Assembly: GCA_029263455.1 (NCBI GenBank)
Contig: JAJCXM010000038.1
Coordinates: forward strand, 124,001-188,000
Direction: 5' to 3'
Source of the DNA: Holophagae bacterium
GTDB lineage: Bacteria; Acidobacteriota; Holophagae; Acanthopleuribacterales; Acanthopleuribacteraceae
Length of the DNA stretch: 64,000 nt
The position numbers and the translations under genes were made by a program. The notes beneath the pieces were generated by a model. The model was given only the letters and a program-made list of their open reading frames with translations. It made no database searches and was not told the DNA's origin. Of this stretch, positions 19,754 through 30,300 are shown piece after piece. Within the stretch, counting starts at the first letter, position 1. Each line of letters begins with the position of its first letter.

Positions 19754-20717
19754 GGATTAGCTCAATTTGATCCATCACTGATTCGTCTAGTTTTTCAAGC
19801 ACATCGATCGCTTTGAGGTTCTGTTTGAGTTGGTCAGGGTTTGAAGCTCCCAGGATGACGGTACTCACTTGAGGATTTGCCATGCACCACGCCAGTGCAA
19901 GTTCAGTTGTGGTGGTGTTTAGGTCATCGGCGATCGCTTCTAAGCTCGCCGTCTTCTGAATGCGCTGCTTTCCCTCTTCAGAACGAAACTTCTCGTGCAG
20001 CCACTCATAGCCAGGAAGATTGGCACGTGAGTTTTCGGGGATTCCGTCCTTGTATTTGTTGGTTAGAATGCCTGAGCAAAGGGGAGACCAAATCGTGGTG
20101 CCCAGTCCGATTTCGGCATAGAGACGGGCGTACTCCAATTCGACACGCTCACGATGGAACATATTGTATTGAGGTTGCTCCATGGTTGGAGGAGTTAGGT
20201 TGTACTGGCGAGCTACGGAGTAAGCTTCCATGATTTGTGTGGCATCCCATTCCGAAGTGCCCCAGTAGAGAACCTTACCTTGCTGGATCAAGTCATGCAT
20301 GGCGCGAACCGTTTCTTCGACCGGCGTGTCGGCGTCAGGACGGTGACAAAAATAGAGATCCAGGTACTCTAGTTGCAGCCGTTTCAAGGCGTCGTGACAA
20401 GCGTCGGTAACATGTTTTCGACTCAAGCCGCGTTGAGTTGGTTTTTCGCCACCCCAGAACACTTTACTGGAAACGCAATAACTGTCTCGTCGCCATCCAG
20501 CCTTCTTTAGGGCCTCGCCCATGAGCTGTTCTGACCGACCAGCCGCGTAGACTTCAGCATTGTCAAAAAAGTTGACGCCGGCATCGTAAGCAATCGTCAT
20601 ACATTCAAGCACGGCCTCTAATCGAAGCTGATTAGCGAAAGTAAGCCAAGAGCCGTAGGACAGACGGCTAAGTTTTAACCCAGACCGACCAAGTCGCCGA
20701 TAAATCATGTCGCTCAT
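19719..20717 (-). CDS. Aldo/keto reductase, potassium-channel beta-subunit-like
   Basis: An NADPH-dependent oxidoreductase of 332 residues with the TIM-barrel AKR signature. Catalytic Asp and Tyr are in FFDNAEVYAAGRSE, Lys in SSKVFWGG, and His in YLDLYFCHRPD. YWGTSEWD and TVILGASNPDQL are cofactor-side motifs shared with the Kv-beta/YghZ branch, which commonly reduces aldehydes such as methylglyoxal. The first ATG is favoured because GGAG lies 5 bases ahead. Convergent with pncA, with overlapping 3' ends. Confidence 0.92.
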   Translation of the reverse strand: MSDMIYRRLGRSGLKLSRLSYGSWLTFANQLRLEAVLECMTIAYDAGVNFFDNAEVYAAGRSEQLMGEALKKAGWRRDSYCVSSKVFWGGEKPTQRGLSRKHVTDACHDALKRLQLEYLDLYFCHRPDADTPVEETVRAMHDLIQQGKVLYWGTSEWDATQIMEAYSVARQYNLTPPTMEQPQYNMFHRERVELEYARLYAEIGLGTTIWSPLCSGILTNKYKDGIPENSRANLPGYEWLHEKFRSEEGKQRIQKTASLEAIADDLNTTTTELALAWCMANPQVSTVILGASNPDQLKQNLKAIDVLEKLDESVMDQIELILNNRPQPAQAF

Positions 20718-20929
20718 AGTTGCTCCAATCCCGGTTTATGATCCATTCTAACTGAGTTGTCTGATGTACGTCAGTCTCAGTCATCGACTCAGCTCTTATG
20801 CCCACACATTTGCCAGTAATTATTTATGTCATGGAATTAGCTCAAGTATTTTATTGAACCTATGTGTATTCTGAATGCTTGCACTTTTGAGCTTAGATAG
20901 CGAAAATTCGTGGGTTCGAAGGGAAGGGA

Positions 20930-22321
20930 GTGGTCTTGCCCAAGCGTATTCTCATTTTTGATGATCCTAAGAGTGACTTAAAAGAGCTGCACCAGGCCTT
21001 TGAACTGGCGACCAAAGGACGGAGTCGCATTGTTATTGAGCGTGACGAGCAGCGTATCGTCACTCAAATGGCGACGAATTGGGAATTGATCGTATTGGAC
21101 TATGGCGACGCAAACAGAACAGCGGATGACTCAACCATAAAGGCCATTCATCAACAGGATGCTGAAACACCGATTGTTGTCATTGTGCCAGCGGATGGAC
21201 AATCGGCCGATGAGTACCTAGAAGCAGGTGCCATAGACTACTTACTTTACGGTCCCGACTTCGCGCGCCTATTGCATGCACAAATGCAGAAGATTGGGCG
21301 TTGGATCGATATCATTGAAAAGAACCGCGCGTTGCACGCTGCCAATATCGACCTGCGCAACCGGGCCTTTCAAAGGTTTCAGATGGTGGGCAACTCTCCG
21401 CAGATGACAATGGTTTTTCGACAAATTGAACGTGTGGCTAAGGTACCGCGTCCAGTGCTTGTTTGCGGCGAACGAGGTACAGGCAAAGAGTTAGTTGCAC
21501 GAGCCATTCATGATGAAGGGGGTTCCGCAAATCGACCCTTGGTCACCGTCAATTGTGCGGCCTTCACCGATGAACTCTTGGCCAGCGAGTTGTTTGGTCA
21601 CGAACGTGGTTCCTTTACGGGCGCGGCCAGCCGACACCGTGGCAAATTTGAACAGGCCCATGGAGGGACTTTGTTTTTGGATGAGATTGGACACATGTCT
21701 CTTTCGTTCCAAAAAAAGATATTACGCGTCGTGGAATACGGGACTTTTCGTCGGGTCGGCGGCAGCGACGAAATCAAAGTGAAAACGCGCGTGATTGCCG
21801 CGACCAACGCTGATCTCAAGGCAAAAATAGTCGATGGCACCTTCTTGTCGGATCTTTATGACCGACTGGCTTTTGAAGTGATACAGGTGCCGCCATTGCG
21901 GGACCGAAGCGGTGATCTAACCGTGTTGGCTAATTTCTTTATGCAAAGGTTCATGCTAGAGGTGCCCGAATTTCGCGGGAAGTACCTTTCAAAGAGCGCT
22001 CAAGAGGTACTAGCGAATTATTCTTTTCCTGGCAATGTACGAGAATTGAAAAACATTATCGAACGAGCCGTTTATCGGGATACGACCAATGAAATTACAC
22101 CTATCGACATAGGCTTCGTGGCTCACCACGATGAATTCGTCAAGGGCGATAACTTTAAAGACAAAGTCTCGTCGTTCGAACGAATGCTGGTTGTTGAAGC
22201 GATGGAGAAGTCAGGCGCCAATCAGGCCGCAGCGGCGCGTTTTTTGGGACTGAGCTATCACCAATTCCGATACTATTGGCAGAAGTACGGACCATCTGGT
22301 TCCGAAGATGCAGCGCCATGA
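20930..22321 (+). CDS. Sigma-54-dependent activator with degenerate receiver domain (NtrC family)
   Basis: An enhancer-binding protein that remodels sigma-54 RNA polymerase by ATP hydrolysis. Numbered from the GTG at 20930, residues 5-115 form a receiver-like domain. It keeps the acidic pair D11-D12 and Asp57, but has Ala88 at the Thr/Ser switch position and Tyr107 in place of the conserved Lys. The AAA+ domain has Walker A GERGTGKE (180-187), GSFTGA (227-232; usually GAFTGA) and Walker B GGTLFLDEI (245-253). A Fis-type helix-turn-helix ends the protein (NQAAAARFLGLSYHQFRYYW). A TTG at 20936 has better spacing from the GGGAAGGGAG ribosome site and may be the true start. Its stop overlaps the next gene's ATG. 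No sensor kinase is adjacent. Confidence 0.92.
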   Translation: MVLPKRILIFDDPKSDLKELHQAFELATKGRSRIVIERDEQRIVTQMATNWELIVLDYGDANRTADDSTIKAIHQQDAETPIVVIVPADGQSADEYLEAGAIDYLLYGPDFARLLHAQMQKIGRWIDIIEKNRALHAANIDLRNRAFQRFQMVGNSPQMTMVFRQIERVAKVPRPVLVCGERGTGKELVARAIHDEGGSANRPLVTVNCAAFTDELLASELFGHERGSFTGAASRHRGKFEQAHGGTLFLDEIGHMSLSFQKKILRVVEYGTFRRVGGSDEIKVKTRVIAATNADLKAKIVDGTFLSDLYDRLAFEVIQVPPLRDRSGDLTVLANFFMQRFMLEVPEFRGKYLSKSAQEVLANYSFPGNVRELKNIIERAVYRDTTNEITPIDIGFVAHHDEFVKGDNFKDKVSSFERMLVVEAMEKSGANQAAAARFLGLSYHQFRYYWQKYGPSGSEDAAP

Positions 22322-23229
22322 GCCAGAGAGACACCCGCATGGGTCTTTTTTACGGCATCGCCGCCTTTGTGATTTGGGGCTTGAACCCGATCTATTGGAA
22401 ACTCTTAAAGACCATTCCGGCGTACGAGATTCTGGCGCACCGAGCTGTTTGGGCTTTAATTGTGGTAACTATTCTAATAACGACCCGTCGTGAATGGCCG
22501 TCCGTTCGCGCAGCGCTCGCCCAGCCTCGAATATTGGGGATGGTGGTTGCCTCAAGCGCGTTTTTGGGTATCAACTGGTTTATTTATGTCTACGCGGTTA
22601 ATACTGACAGAATCTTAGAAACATCTCTTGGCTATTACATAAACCCGTTATTGAATGTTGTGCTGGGCATGCTTTTTTTGAAGGAACGGTTGCGGCGCTG
22701 GCAGGGGGTAGCCGTTGCTTTAGCCTTTTTGGGCGTTGCTTTAATGGCCTATGAGTTTGGGCGTTTACCTTGGATATCTTTAGGATTAGCCTTAACCTTT
22801 GGGTTTTATGGCCTATTGCGAAAAATAGGTTCATTGGGGTCCATCATCGGCTTCGGGTTCGAAACGGCTGTCATGACTTTGCCAGCCTTGCTGGCGATTG
22901 GTTTCTGGGAATCCCAAGGCACCGGCCATTTCACAAGTCTAGGTAGTCGTTCCGTACTGCTGCTGATGGGAACCGGGTTGATCACTGCGGTTCCATTGAT
23001 GTGTTTTGCTCGCGGCGTGCGCAGTATGCCACTTTCGACCATGGGACTCATTCAATATTTGACGCCCACCTGTACCTTTTTCTTGGGTATCGCTGTCTAC
23101 AAAGAAAGCTTTACCAGCACCCATCTCGTGACTTTCGCAATGATTTGGACAGCTTTGATCATTTACACCATTGAGGGCTACTTAAGCCGCAGGTCGTCGG
23201 CGCAACAACTCAAGACCATAGATCCCTAG
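22318..23229 (+). CDS. rarD: RarD/EamA-family inner-membrane transporter
   Basis: A 303-residue membrane protein of the drug/metabolite (EamA) superfamily with about ten hydrophobic segments and the RarD-type opening GLFYGIAAFVIWGLNPIYWKLL, followed by EILAHRAVWA. The start is set by an ATGA overlap with the stop of the sigma-54 activator, which strongly implies co-translation. Substrate is unknown; chloramphenicol sensitivity in Pseudomonas gave the family its name. The second EamA half contains LMCFARGVRSMPLSTMGLIQY. Confidence 0.88.
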   Translation: MSQRDTRMGLFYGIAAFVIWGLNPIYWKLLKTIPAYEILAHRAVWALIVVTILITTRREWPSVRAALAQPRILGMVVASSAFLGINWFIYVYAVNTDRILETSLGYYINPLLNVVLGMLFLKERLRRWQGVAVALAFLGVALMAYEFGRLPWISLGLALTFGFYGLLRKIGSLGSIIGFGFETAVMTLPALLAIGFWESQGTGHFTSLGSRSVLLLMGTGLITAVPLMCFARGVRSMPLSTMGLIQYLTPTCTFFLGIAVYKESFTSTHLVTFAMIWTALIIYTIEGYLSRRSSAQQLKTIDP

Positions 23230-23255
23230 CTACTACACCTATTACAGCTTCGACG

Positions 23256-23627
23256 TCACACATGTTGGTCAAATAAGATGGAATTACCGTCAGGATCCTT
23301 GACGATGAAACTAGCTGGACCGCTGGCATTCTCATCGGCCTCATTTTCAATGGCCAAGCCACGCGATTTGAGTCTGCGCTGAATCTCACGTACATCCGTA
23401 TATTCATCGAGTGTTTGACAGTTCTTGTCCCAGCCAGGATTAAAGGTCAGGATGTTCTTATCAAACATGCCTTGAAACAGGCCAATGGTAAGTTCACCGT
23501 TTCGAAGAATCAGCCAATTTTGGGTGGCATCACCGGCGAACACCTGGAAGCCCAATTTTTCATAGAAAGTTTTCGAAACCTTGAGGTCCTTGACCGCCAA
23601 ACTAACCGAAAATACGCCTAACTCCAT
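23256..23627 (-). CDS. VOC (glyoxalase/bleomycin-resistance fold) protein
   Basis: A small 123-residue cytoplasmic protein of the vicinal oxygen chelate fold, with two beta-alpha-beta modules. It opens [21 protein letters not shown] and closes [17 protein letters not shown], both classic for the family, the latter carrying the C-terminal metal-ligand region. Function cannot be assigned because the fold covers dioxygenases, lyases and binding proteins. Convergent with rarD, 26 bases between stops. Confidence 0.85.
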   Translation of the reverse strand: MELGVFSVSLAVKDLKVSKTFYEKLGFQVFAGDATQNWLILRNGELTIGLFQGMFDKNILTFNPGWDKNCQTLDEYTDVREIQRRLKSRGLAIENEADENASGPASFIVKDPDGNSILFDQHV

Positions 23628-23757
23628 GACAATGGTCCTCCAATATTTCGTCGTACCATATTGGCACAGTTTTGACGTATCAAGTGAGTGTTTCAGAAAA
23701 GTTACGCACTTGTGACGGTGTTCCGGGATCGCGAGTCCAATGACGCAATCATGCTCA

Positions 23758-24546
23758 TCATGGGATAAGTTCGGCTTCGTTTACGATGCGACGTAGCTCG
23801 GTGGGTTCATTGTGTGCCGCCAGGGTAAAAATCATCAGACTATAGGCGTGTGGCGCGCGCGGTGACCAGCCGTTGGCGAAAACGGGATGACCGTCCAAAT
23901 CAAAGGATGCGTGAAAGACGGTACCAGCGCGCCCAAATAAATGTCCCTCCACATCTTCAGTGATGGCAAAGTCTATGGGGCCAATGGCGTCGACAAACTC
24001 CCTAAACAAATCTTTAGCGTGGAAATCGAAGTTCAAATCATTGGGGACCATAGCTAAGGGTAATCGCACGAACATGACGGTCGCCAGTCCATTTAAGCTC
24101 TGTACCATGACGCGTTCATAGCCATCTCCTGGTTTAGTGTCTGGGTGAAACGACCATGTCTCGGGTAACTTTAGTTTTATGTGGCCGGAACTGCGCTGCG
24201 ACCATTGTGGATTGGATAGTGGATTTGGGAAATCTCGATCCACTCTCAGGTAGGATTCTTGTCCGCCTTTACCGCGAGTCGTTAGCTGTTCAGCGTCTAA
24301 CTCAATGCTGAGTTTGGTTGTGACTTCAACTTCGTTGATCATCAATGTCAGCGTCAACAATTTATCTTTGAGTTGATAGGATCCATCATAAGCATGGAGC
24401 CCGCGAATAGCCACATGTCCGTCTGAATCGAAGAATAGCAAGTCAAAAGCATTCACGCTCGCTGTGCCAGTCTCAATGCGTTGCCAGGCCCCCTCAATTT
24501 CGCTCGTCTGCGTGCAGAACGCGTAAAAAAGCAGTAAAAATTGCAC
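23758..24546 (-). CDS. Exported protein of unknown function
   Basis: Family not recognised. A GTG at 24546 is favoured because GAGGG (complement of 24555-24559) lies 8 bases before it. The protein then opens with a short hydrophobic stretch ([10 protein letters not shown]) followed by a lipocalin-like beta-rich region ([11 protein letters not shown]...). An ATG at 24603 is the alternative and gives 281 residues with an atypical N terminus. The product from 24546 is 262 residues. FYAFC is not a good lipobox, so lipoprotein status is doubtful. The second half ([11 protein letters not shown]... to the end) resembles small beta/alpha domains of uncharacterised lipoproteins. Divergent from the propeller gene, sharing its promoter region. 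Confidence 0.65.
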   Translation of the reverse strand: MQFLLLFYAFCTQTSEIEGAWQRIETGTASVNAFDLLFFDSDGHVAIRGLHAYDGSYQLKDKLLTLTLMINEVEVTTKLSIELDAEQLTTRGKGGQESYLRVDRDFPNPLSNPQWSQRSSGHIKLKLPETWSFHPDTKPGDGYERVMVQSLNGLATVMFVRLPLAMVPNDLNFDFHAKDLFREFVDAIGPIDFAITEDVEGHLFGRAGTVFHASFDLDGHPVFANGWSPRAPHAYSLMIFTLAAHNEPTELRRIVNEAELIP

Positions 24547-24641
24547 AGAAATCACCCTCAATGGTCGTTTGTGGCTGGAGAATATGTAAAAATGCGCCGC
24601 CAACCGTTGATTCTATCCCAATGTCTGTTCTGGAGGGTTCC

Positions 24642-26102
24642 TTGAAAAAAATCGTAGTGCTTGTGCTTTTGGTAGCTGGTGTGGCCGCATACTTTTGGGC
24701 CGATAAAGCTGGTTATTTCATAGACGATAAATTAGAGCAACCTACCATCACCAACGACAAAGACTTGAACGCCAATAAGCGGCAACCCATCGAGCACAAA
24801 GCTACGATTATCTTGCCGCAGGATGAGGGCGAATATGTGGTTGACGGTAAGCTGTATGCGGCTGGTTCGCGTGTCGAAGTGGCTGAAGGAGAAAGCCACG
24901 TATTTGCTATGGATGGCAATCAGTATTGGCATGGTTCCCTGCTAGCGGATGCCAAAAGTGACCGTACATTTGAACCCCAGTGGATCAAGGAAGCCAGACC
25001 CGGGGAGAGTGGTGCTTTTCAGGTGGACGGTTGGCGACGCGGCGCAGTTGAAGCGAAACTTGCGGCTGAACCACAAATAAGTTGGCAGGTTGACCTCAAG
25101 TCACGCGTGCAATCGAACCCTATTATTGTGGGCGATAAGATCTACATCGCGACGCGCGAGAATCAAGTGGTTGCGTTGGATGCCAAATCCGGATCTGAAT
25201 TGTGGCACGGCACTGCTGTGGCGTCAGACGTGACATCGGCTGTGGTTGGCGATTATGTGTTTGCTGCCAATGATCGAGGTACATTGGACGCTTATCGCGT
25301 TAAGGACGGGAAGCGCAAAGGTGAAGTGGGTCTCGATAGTTTTGCCACCTCGATCACCGCCGTTGAAGATGGCCTGCTGACTATGACTGCAGCGGGTTCA
25401 ATTCAGCTATTGAGGACGGAGCGCAATCTATTTGGCAAGGTTCCGCTTAAAGAAATATGGAGTGCCAACCATGAATCTCTTTCGACTTCACCTTCTCAAC
25501 CTGTGGTCGTTGGCGAACGAGCCTTTATTCAAACACCCTTTGATGATGTGGTGTCTGTCTCGCTTAAGGATGGCGCTCAAGTGTGGCTCAAAGGCAAGGG
25601 GTCATCGACTTCTAGTAGTGACGCCGATGTTACCTTCAATTTCGTTTCTGAGGACGAAAATGCCACTTCGACGCCTGCCAGTGACGGTAACAAACTTTAT
25701 GCGGCATTGGGATCCAACCTACAGTGTTTTGATCTTAACGGCGAAGCGATCTGGTCAAAGTCACTCAAAGGCAAAGCAGTAACCAGTGTGTCGATGGCAT
25801 TTGGCTTGGTCATCCTTGGTTTGGACAAGGGTGAATTAGCCGCATATCGGGCCTTGGATGGTGTATCAGTATGGCGTACACCAATCAGTAATCGACCGCT
25901 TGCAGCTTCACCGCTGATCTTGGGAAACCGTATTCTGGTAGCCACTCGTGAGGGCGAAATTCGCTTTATTCATCCTTTAACTGGCGCTACGGCAAGCAAA
26001 CTAAAAGGTTTTGAAGGCCAATCCATCACGGCAACGCCTGCATACAGTAAGTTAGGGTTAGTTGTGGTTTCCGAATCCGGCCGTGTGATCAGCTACAAAT
26101 AG
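24642..26102 (+). CDS. PQQ-type beta-propeller protein, membrane-anchored
   Basis: A 486-residue protein with one N-terminal hydrophobic helix (KKIVVLVLLVAGVAAYFWA) that is a signal anchor or uncleaved signal. A TTG at 24642 is chosen because GGAGG (24632-24636) sits 5 bases before it. In-frame ATGs at 24561 and 24621 lie upstream of that site. From about residue 140 there are repeats with the PQQ/BamB tryptophan-docking pattern (ISWQVDLKSRVQSNPIIVGDK, VVALDAKSGSELW, VYAYRALDGVSVW-like), enough for a seven- or eight-bladed propeller. BamB-like scaffold or sensor roles are possible. No lipobox, so not a typical BamB. Confidence 0.8.
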   Translation: MKKIVVLVLLVAGVAAYFWADKAGYFIDDKLEQPTITNDKDLNANKRQPIEHKATIILPQDEGEYVVDGKLYAAGSRVEVAEGESHVFAMDGNQYWHGSLLADAKSDRTFEPQWIKEARPGESGAFQVDGWRRGAVEAKLAAEPQISWQVDLKSRVQSNPIIVGDKIYIATRENQVVALDAKSGSELWHGTAVASDVTSAVVGDYVFAANDRGTLDAYRVKDGKRKGEVGLDSFATSITAVEDGLLTMTAAGSIQLLRTERNLFGKVPLKEIWSANHESLSTSPSQPVVVGERAFIQTPFDDVVSVSLKDGAQVWLKGKGSSTSSSDADVTFNFVSEDENATSTPASDGNKLYAALGSNLQCFDLNGEAIWSKSLKGKAVTSVSMAFGLVILGLDKGELAAYRALDGVSVWRTPISNRPLAASPLILGNRILVATREGEIRFIHPLTGATASKLKGFEGQSITATPAYSKLGLVVVSESGRVISYK

Positions 26103-26113
26103 CTTGGCTACAT

Positions 26114-26134
26114 AAGTAGATCTCAAATCTACTT
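26114..26134. terminator. Possible hairpin terminator after the propeller gene
   Basis: AAGTAGAT (26114-26121) pairs with ATCTACTT (26127-26134) around a 5-base loop, 12 bases after the stop codon. No T run follows, so it may act as an mRNA 3'-end stabiliser or need Rho. Confidence 0.35.
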
Positions 26135-26191
26135 GGCTGGCCGAACGACTTCCAAAGATCGTTTTTATGTCTGCTAATGTGATCTTAGCGG

Positions 26192-26219
26192 TTGTTATAA
26201 GTACGAATCTTGATAGAAT
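26192..26219 (+). promoter_or_regulatory. Sigma-70-type promoter for carAB
   Basis: TTGTTA (26192-26197) and TAGAAT (26214-26219) with a 16-base spacer lie about 75 bases upstream of the carA start codon. Confidence 0.5.
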
Positions 26220-26265
26220 AAGCGTCCCAATGGGCGATACACGCGACGCTTTTTTGCCGCGGCAA
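26220..26265 (+). promoter_or_regulatory. carA leader: terminator-like hairpin and 12-bp palindrome
   Basis: AAGCGTC (26220-26226) can pair with GACGCTT (26245-26251), followed at once by a T run to 26255. The loop itself holds CCCAATGGG. Directly after comes the perfect palindrome TTGCCGCGGCAA (26254-26265), 26 bases before carA. The first looks like an attenuator or an older terminator, the second like an operator for a dimeric repressor. Neither matches a known pyrimidine-control element that can be named. Confidence 0.4.
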
Positions 26266-26291
26266 GTATTGCATTCATTTGGGGTTTGCAC

Positions 26292-27368
26292 ATGACAGGT
26301 GTTTTGGTCCTTCGCGATGGTTCACGGTTTGAAGGACGGTTGTTTGGCGCACCCACGTCAATTGTCGGCGAGCTGGTTTTTAATACGTCGGTTGTGGGTT
26401 ATCAAGAGATCGCCACCGATCCGAGCTACCACCGCCAGATCGTCGTTTTGACGACGCCCGAAATTGGCAACTACGGGACATCGATTGACGCTCAAGAATC
26501 GCAGCTGGCCCATGCAGCTGGACTAGTGATTCGACACATGAGCCCACACGCCTTGCATCGCACTAGCCGGCAAAATTTGTCCGATTACCTTGCGTCTATC
26601 GGCGTGCCTTGCATTGCTGAACTGGATACTCGTGCCTTGACACAACGTATCCGTGACCAAGGTCCAACAACTGCTTGGATTGGTTCATCGCTCGTGCCCG
26701 AGTCAGAAATTTTCGCGCATATTGAGGCTGAACCGCCCATGACTGGCGCCAATCTCGTGCCTGATGTTTCCACGCCCAAAGCGATCACCCATGGCAAGGG
26801 TTCGATGCGGGTGGTGCTGCTTGATTTTGGTATCAAGGCCAACACCATTCGATGTCTAGTGGAACGTGGATGTCAAGTGATTCAAGTTCCTTGGAACACC
26901 AGTTACGATGCCATCTGTGCCCATCAACCCAACGGTATTCTTTTATCAAACGGACCTGGCGATCCTGATGCGGTGCCACGCGTACGAGAGACGGTCCAAG
27001 AATTGATGGATAGCTTCCCCACATTTGGGATCTGCCTGGGATTTCAGATTATGGCGCTGGCGTTAGGGGCACGCACTTACAAACTTCCCTTTGGCCATCG
27101 CGGTGGTAATCATCCCGTTAAAGATCTAGCAACCGGGAAAGTGGTGATTACATCTCAGAACCACGGTTTTGCGGTGGATGCCGATAGTTTGCCAACGACA
27201 GTGAGTGCCAGCCATATCTCTCTATTTGACAGGTCCTTGGAGGGTTTCGTTCTTAAGGACAAACCTTCATTTGGCGTTCAATTCCATCCAGAGGCTGCCC
27301 CAGGACCTCGTGACTGCGCCAACCTGTTTGACGAATTTGTGCGATTGATGGGGGAAGCCAGTGCCTAA
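26292..27368 (+). CDS. carA: Carbamoyl-phosphate synthase, small (glutaminase) subunit
   Basis: Hydrolyses glutamine and channels ammonia to CarB for carbamoyl phosphate, used in pyrimidine and arginine synthesis. The ATG at 26292 has GGGG 7 bases ahead; a TTG two codons earlier is less likely. It gives 358 residues. The N-terminal CPSase small domain has [21 protein letters not shown]. The class I glutamine amidotransferase domain has nucleophile Cys248 in [14 protein letters not shown] and the catalytic His and Glu in [11 protein letters not shown]. The coding end overlaps carB by 8 bases. Confidence 0.96.
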   Translation: MTGVLVLRDGSRFEGRLFGAPTSIVGELVFNTSVVGYQEIATDPSYHRQIVVLTTPEIGNYGTSIDAQESQLAHAAGLVIRHMSPHALHRTSRQNLSDYLASIGVPCIAELDTRALTQRIRDQGPTTAWIGSSLVPESEIFAHIEAEPPMTGANLVPDVSTPKAITHGKGSMRVVLLDFGIKANTIRCLVERGCQVIQVPWNTSYDAICAHQPNGILLSNGPGDPDAVPRVRETVQELMDSFPTFGICLGFQIMALALGARTYKLPFGHRGGNHPVKDLATGKVVITSQNHGFAVDADSLPTTVSASHISLFDRSLEGFVLKDKPSFGVQFHPEAAPGPRDCANLFDEFVRLMGEASA

Positions 27369-30300
27369 GAATCCAGAGATCAAGTCGGTATTGGTGATTG
27401 GCAGTGGCCCCATTACGATAGGCCAAGCCTGCGAATTTGACTATTCGGGCGTACAGGCTCTTCGGGCCCTACGCGAAGAAGGCGTAAGGATTATTCTCGC
27501 CAATTCCAACCCTGCAACGGTGATGACCGATCCGCAGCTTGCCGACCGTACCTATATCGAACCCTTGTCGGTGTCGTTCTTAAGCAAAATCATTGAACGT
27601 GAGAAACCCGATGCGTTGTTGCCGACGATGGGTGGCCAAACGGCGCTCAATCTGTCGCTGCAGCTCGCCGATCGCGGTATCCTAGAACGATACGGCGTAC
27701 AACTGATCGGTGCTTCTGTAAAAGCGATTCGGTTAGGTGAGGACCGAGAACTTTTTCGCAATTTAATGACCGAATCGGGTTTGGATACCTGTCGTGGTGG
27801 TTTTGCCCATTCCATGCAAGAGGCACGAGTGATCGCCGAAGAGGTTGGGTTTCCGATCATTATCCGTCCCAGTTTCACACTGGGTGGCACGGGCGGCGGC
27901 ATCGCGGAAGACATGACGATGTTTGAGGAGATCGCGGCACGGGGATTAGCAGCGTCCCCAAATAGCCAAATCCTGGTTGAAGAATCGATCATTGGCTGGA
28001 AAGAATTTGAATTCGAAGTCATTCGAGACCAAGCAGACAACGCCATTATCGTGTGTTCGATCGAGAATATCGATGCCATGGGCATCCACACCGGCGATTC
28101 CATGACTGTGGCTCCCGCACAAACATTAAATGATGAAGAATATCAGCGTCTGCGAGATATTTCCCTACGTGTTTTGCGTCTTGTTGGTGTGGATACCGGC
28201 GGTTCTAACGTTCAATTTGCTGTAGACCCGCTGAGCGATCGAACGGTGGTTGTCGAAATGAATCCGCGCGTCTCGCGATCTAGCGCCTTGGCCAGCAAAG
28301 CGACGGGCTATCCCATCGCTAAGGTCGCAACTAAGTTGGCTTTGGGTTACAGACTCGATGAACTCGAGAATGAAATTACGAAGGTCACGCCAGCTTCTTT
28401 TGAACCCGCATTGGACTATGTTGTTGTGAAGATCCCACGTTGGGCGTTTGAAAAGTTCCCAGCTGCCGATGCCACATTGACCACGCAGATGAAGTCCGTC
28501 GGTGAAGTTATGTCCATGGGTCGCGGATTCAAGCAGGCTTTGCAAAAAGCCGTCCAGAGTCTTGAAGTTGGTTGGGAAAGCATCACATCCGATATTGAAG
28601 TGAGTTTGGAGGGCCTGGAAAAAGGCTTGCGTGTACCCAATTGGCAACGTCTGCGTTACATCGCTATAGCCTTCAGGCAAGGCATGTCGCTTGAGCGAGT
28701 AGCTGAACTAACCCGTATCGACGGTTGGTTTTTGGCCCATATCCACGAGCTTGTCGGGCTTGCAAAAGCGTTGGCAGAGCAACCAGAAGACTTTGAGTTG
28801 TTAAGAAACGCCAAAGAGTGGGGTTTTTCGGATCGAGAGCTAGCACGTATTTGCAAGACCTCCGAACGCGATATTCGTCGTCTGGCTGAGCCCATCCCGT
28901 ACGCCTTCCACGCGGTAGACACCTGTGCTGGCGAGTTTCCTGCTGTCACACCCTATCTATATGGAACCTATGGTGAAAGCAGCGACATAAAACCGCTTGA
29001 GGGTCCTAAAGTGGTGATTTTCGGGAGTGGACCAAACCGAATTGGGCAGGGGATTGAATTCGATTATTGCTGTGTTCAGGCGGTTTGGGGTTTTCAGAAA
29101 TCCGGGTTCAAAGCGATTATGGTTAATTGCAATCCAGAAACCGTTTCCACGGACTTTGATCTAGCCGATCGACTCTATTTCGAGCCATTGACTTTAGAAT
29201 GTGTACTTAAGATTCTTGAATTCGAGCAACCCGATGGCGTGATAGTTGGTTTTGGCGGACAAACTGCGTTGAATTTGGCGGGTCCGCTACATGAATTGGG
29301 CTATCCAATAATCGGCACATCTTACGATGCCATCGAATTGGCAGAAGACCGCGAAAGGTTTTCGGAGCTTTTGAATCGTTTGGGAATCAGGCAAGCCGAA
29401 CACGGCATTGCCTTTGGAAGGGAACAAGCTAAAAAAACTGCCGATCGCATTGGATACCCAGTGATGGTAAGACCTAGTTTTGTCTTGGGTGGCCGAGCCA
29501 TGGCTGTCGTGTTTGACGAGACGGAACTCGATCAAGCGATAAGCGATGCGCTAAAGGCGGCCCCTAATCAGCCGATTCTGGTAGACCGATTCCTCGACGA
29601 CGCGCTTGAGTTTGATGTGGACGCCGTTTGCGATGGCAAAGAGGTCATGATCGCAGGCGTGATGCAGCATATCGAGGAAGCTGGGATTCACAGTGGCGAT
29701 TCATCATGCGTTCTTCCTCCTGTCTTAATCAACGAGCGGGTGATAGAAGAGCTTGAACGTCAAGCCGAGGTATTGGCTTTTGAATTAGGCGTAAGCGGGC
29801 TAATCAATATCCAATTTGCCATTCATCAGGACGATATTTATGTGATTGAGGCTAATCCTCGCTGTTCACGAACCGTTCCCTTTGCAGCCAAAGCCATTGG
29901 GTTCCCGGTTGCCGAAATAGCTGCGCGCGTTATGAGTGGTTCGACTCTAGCGGAACTTGATGTGCCGCTTAGGCCAAAACCATTGATGTGGCATGTTAAG
30001 TCTCCTGTCTTTCCATTCACGAAACTGTTGGGCGAAGATCCGATTACGGGACCTGAAATGAAATCGACGGGCGAAGTAATGGGCTCTTCGCATTCATTAG
30101 GGAACGCCTTTGCCAAAGCCTACCGAGCGACAGGGGCCAAGTTACCGCGCAACGGGATCGCATTTGTGTCGGTGGCTGAACGCGATAAATCTAGCTTGGT
30201 TGACGTTGCGCGTGGGCTTTATCAGTTGGGTTTTGAATTGATGGCAACCCGAGGAACGGCAGCCCATTTGCGCGACCGAGGCCTAAACGTGATTGACGTC

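Noticed and set aside
27552-28103. Long reverse frame inside carB (183 codons)
   Set aside because: It lies fully inside a well-supported carB. Its Ser/Pro/Arg-rich text is typical of an antisense shadow.
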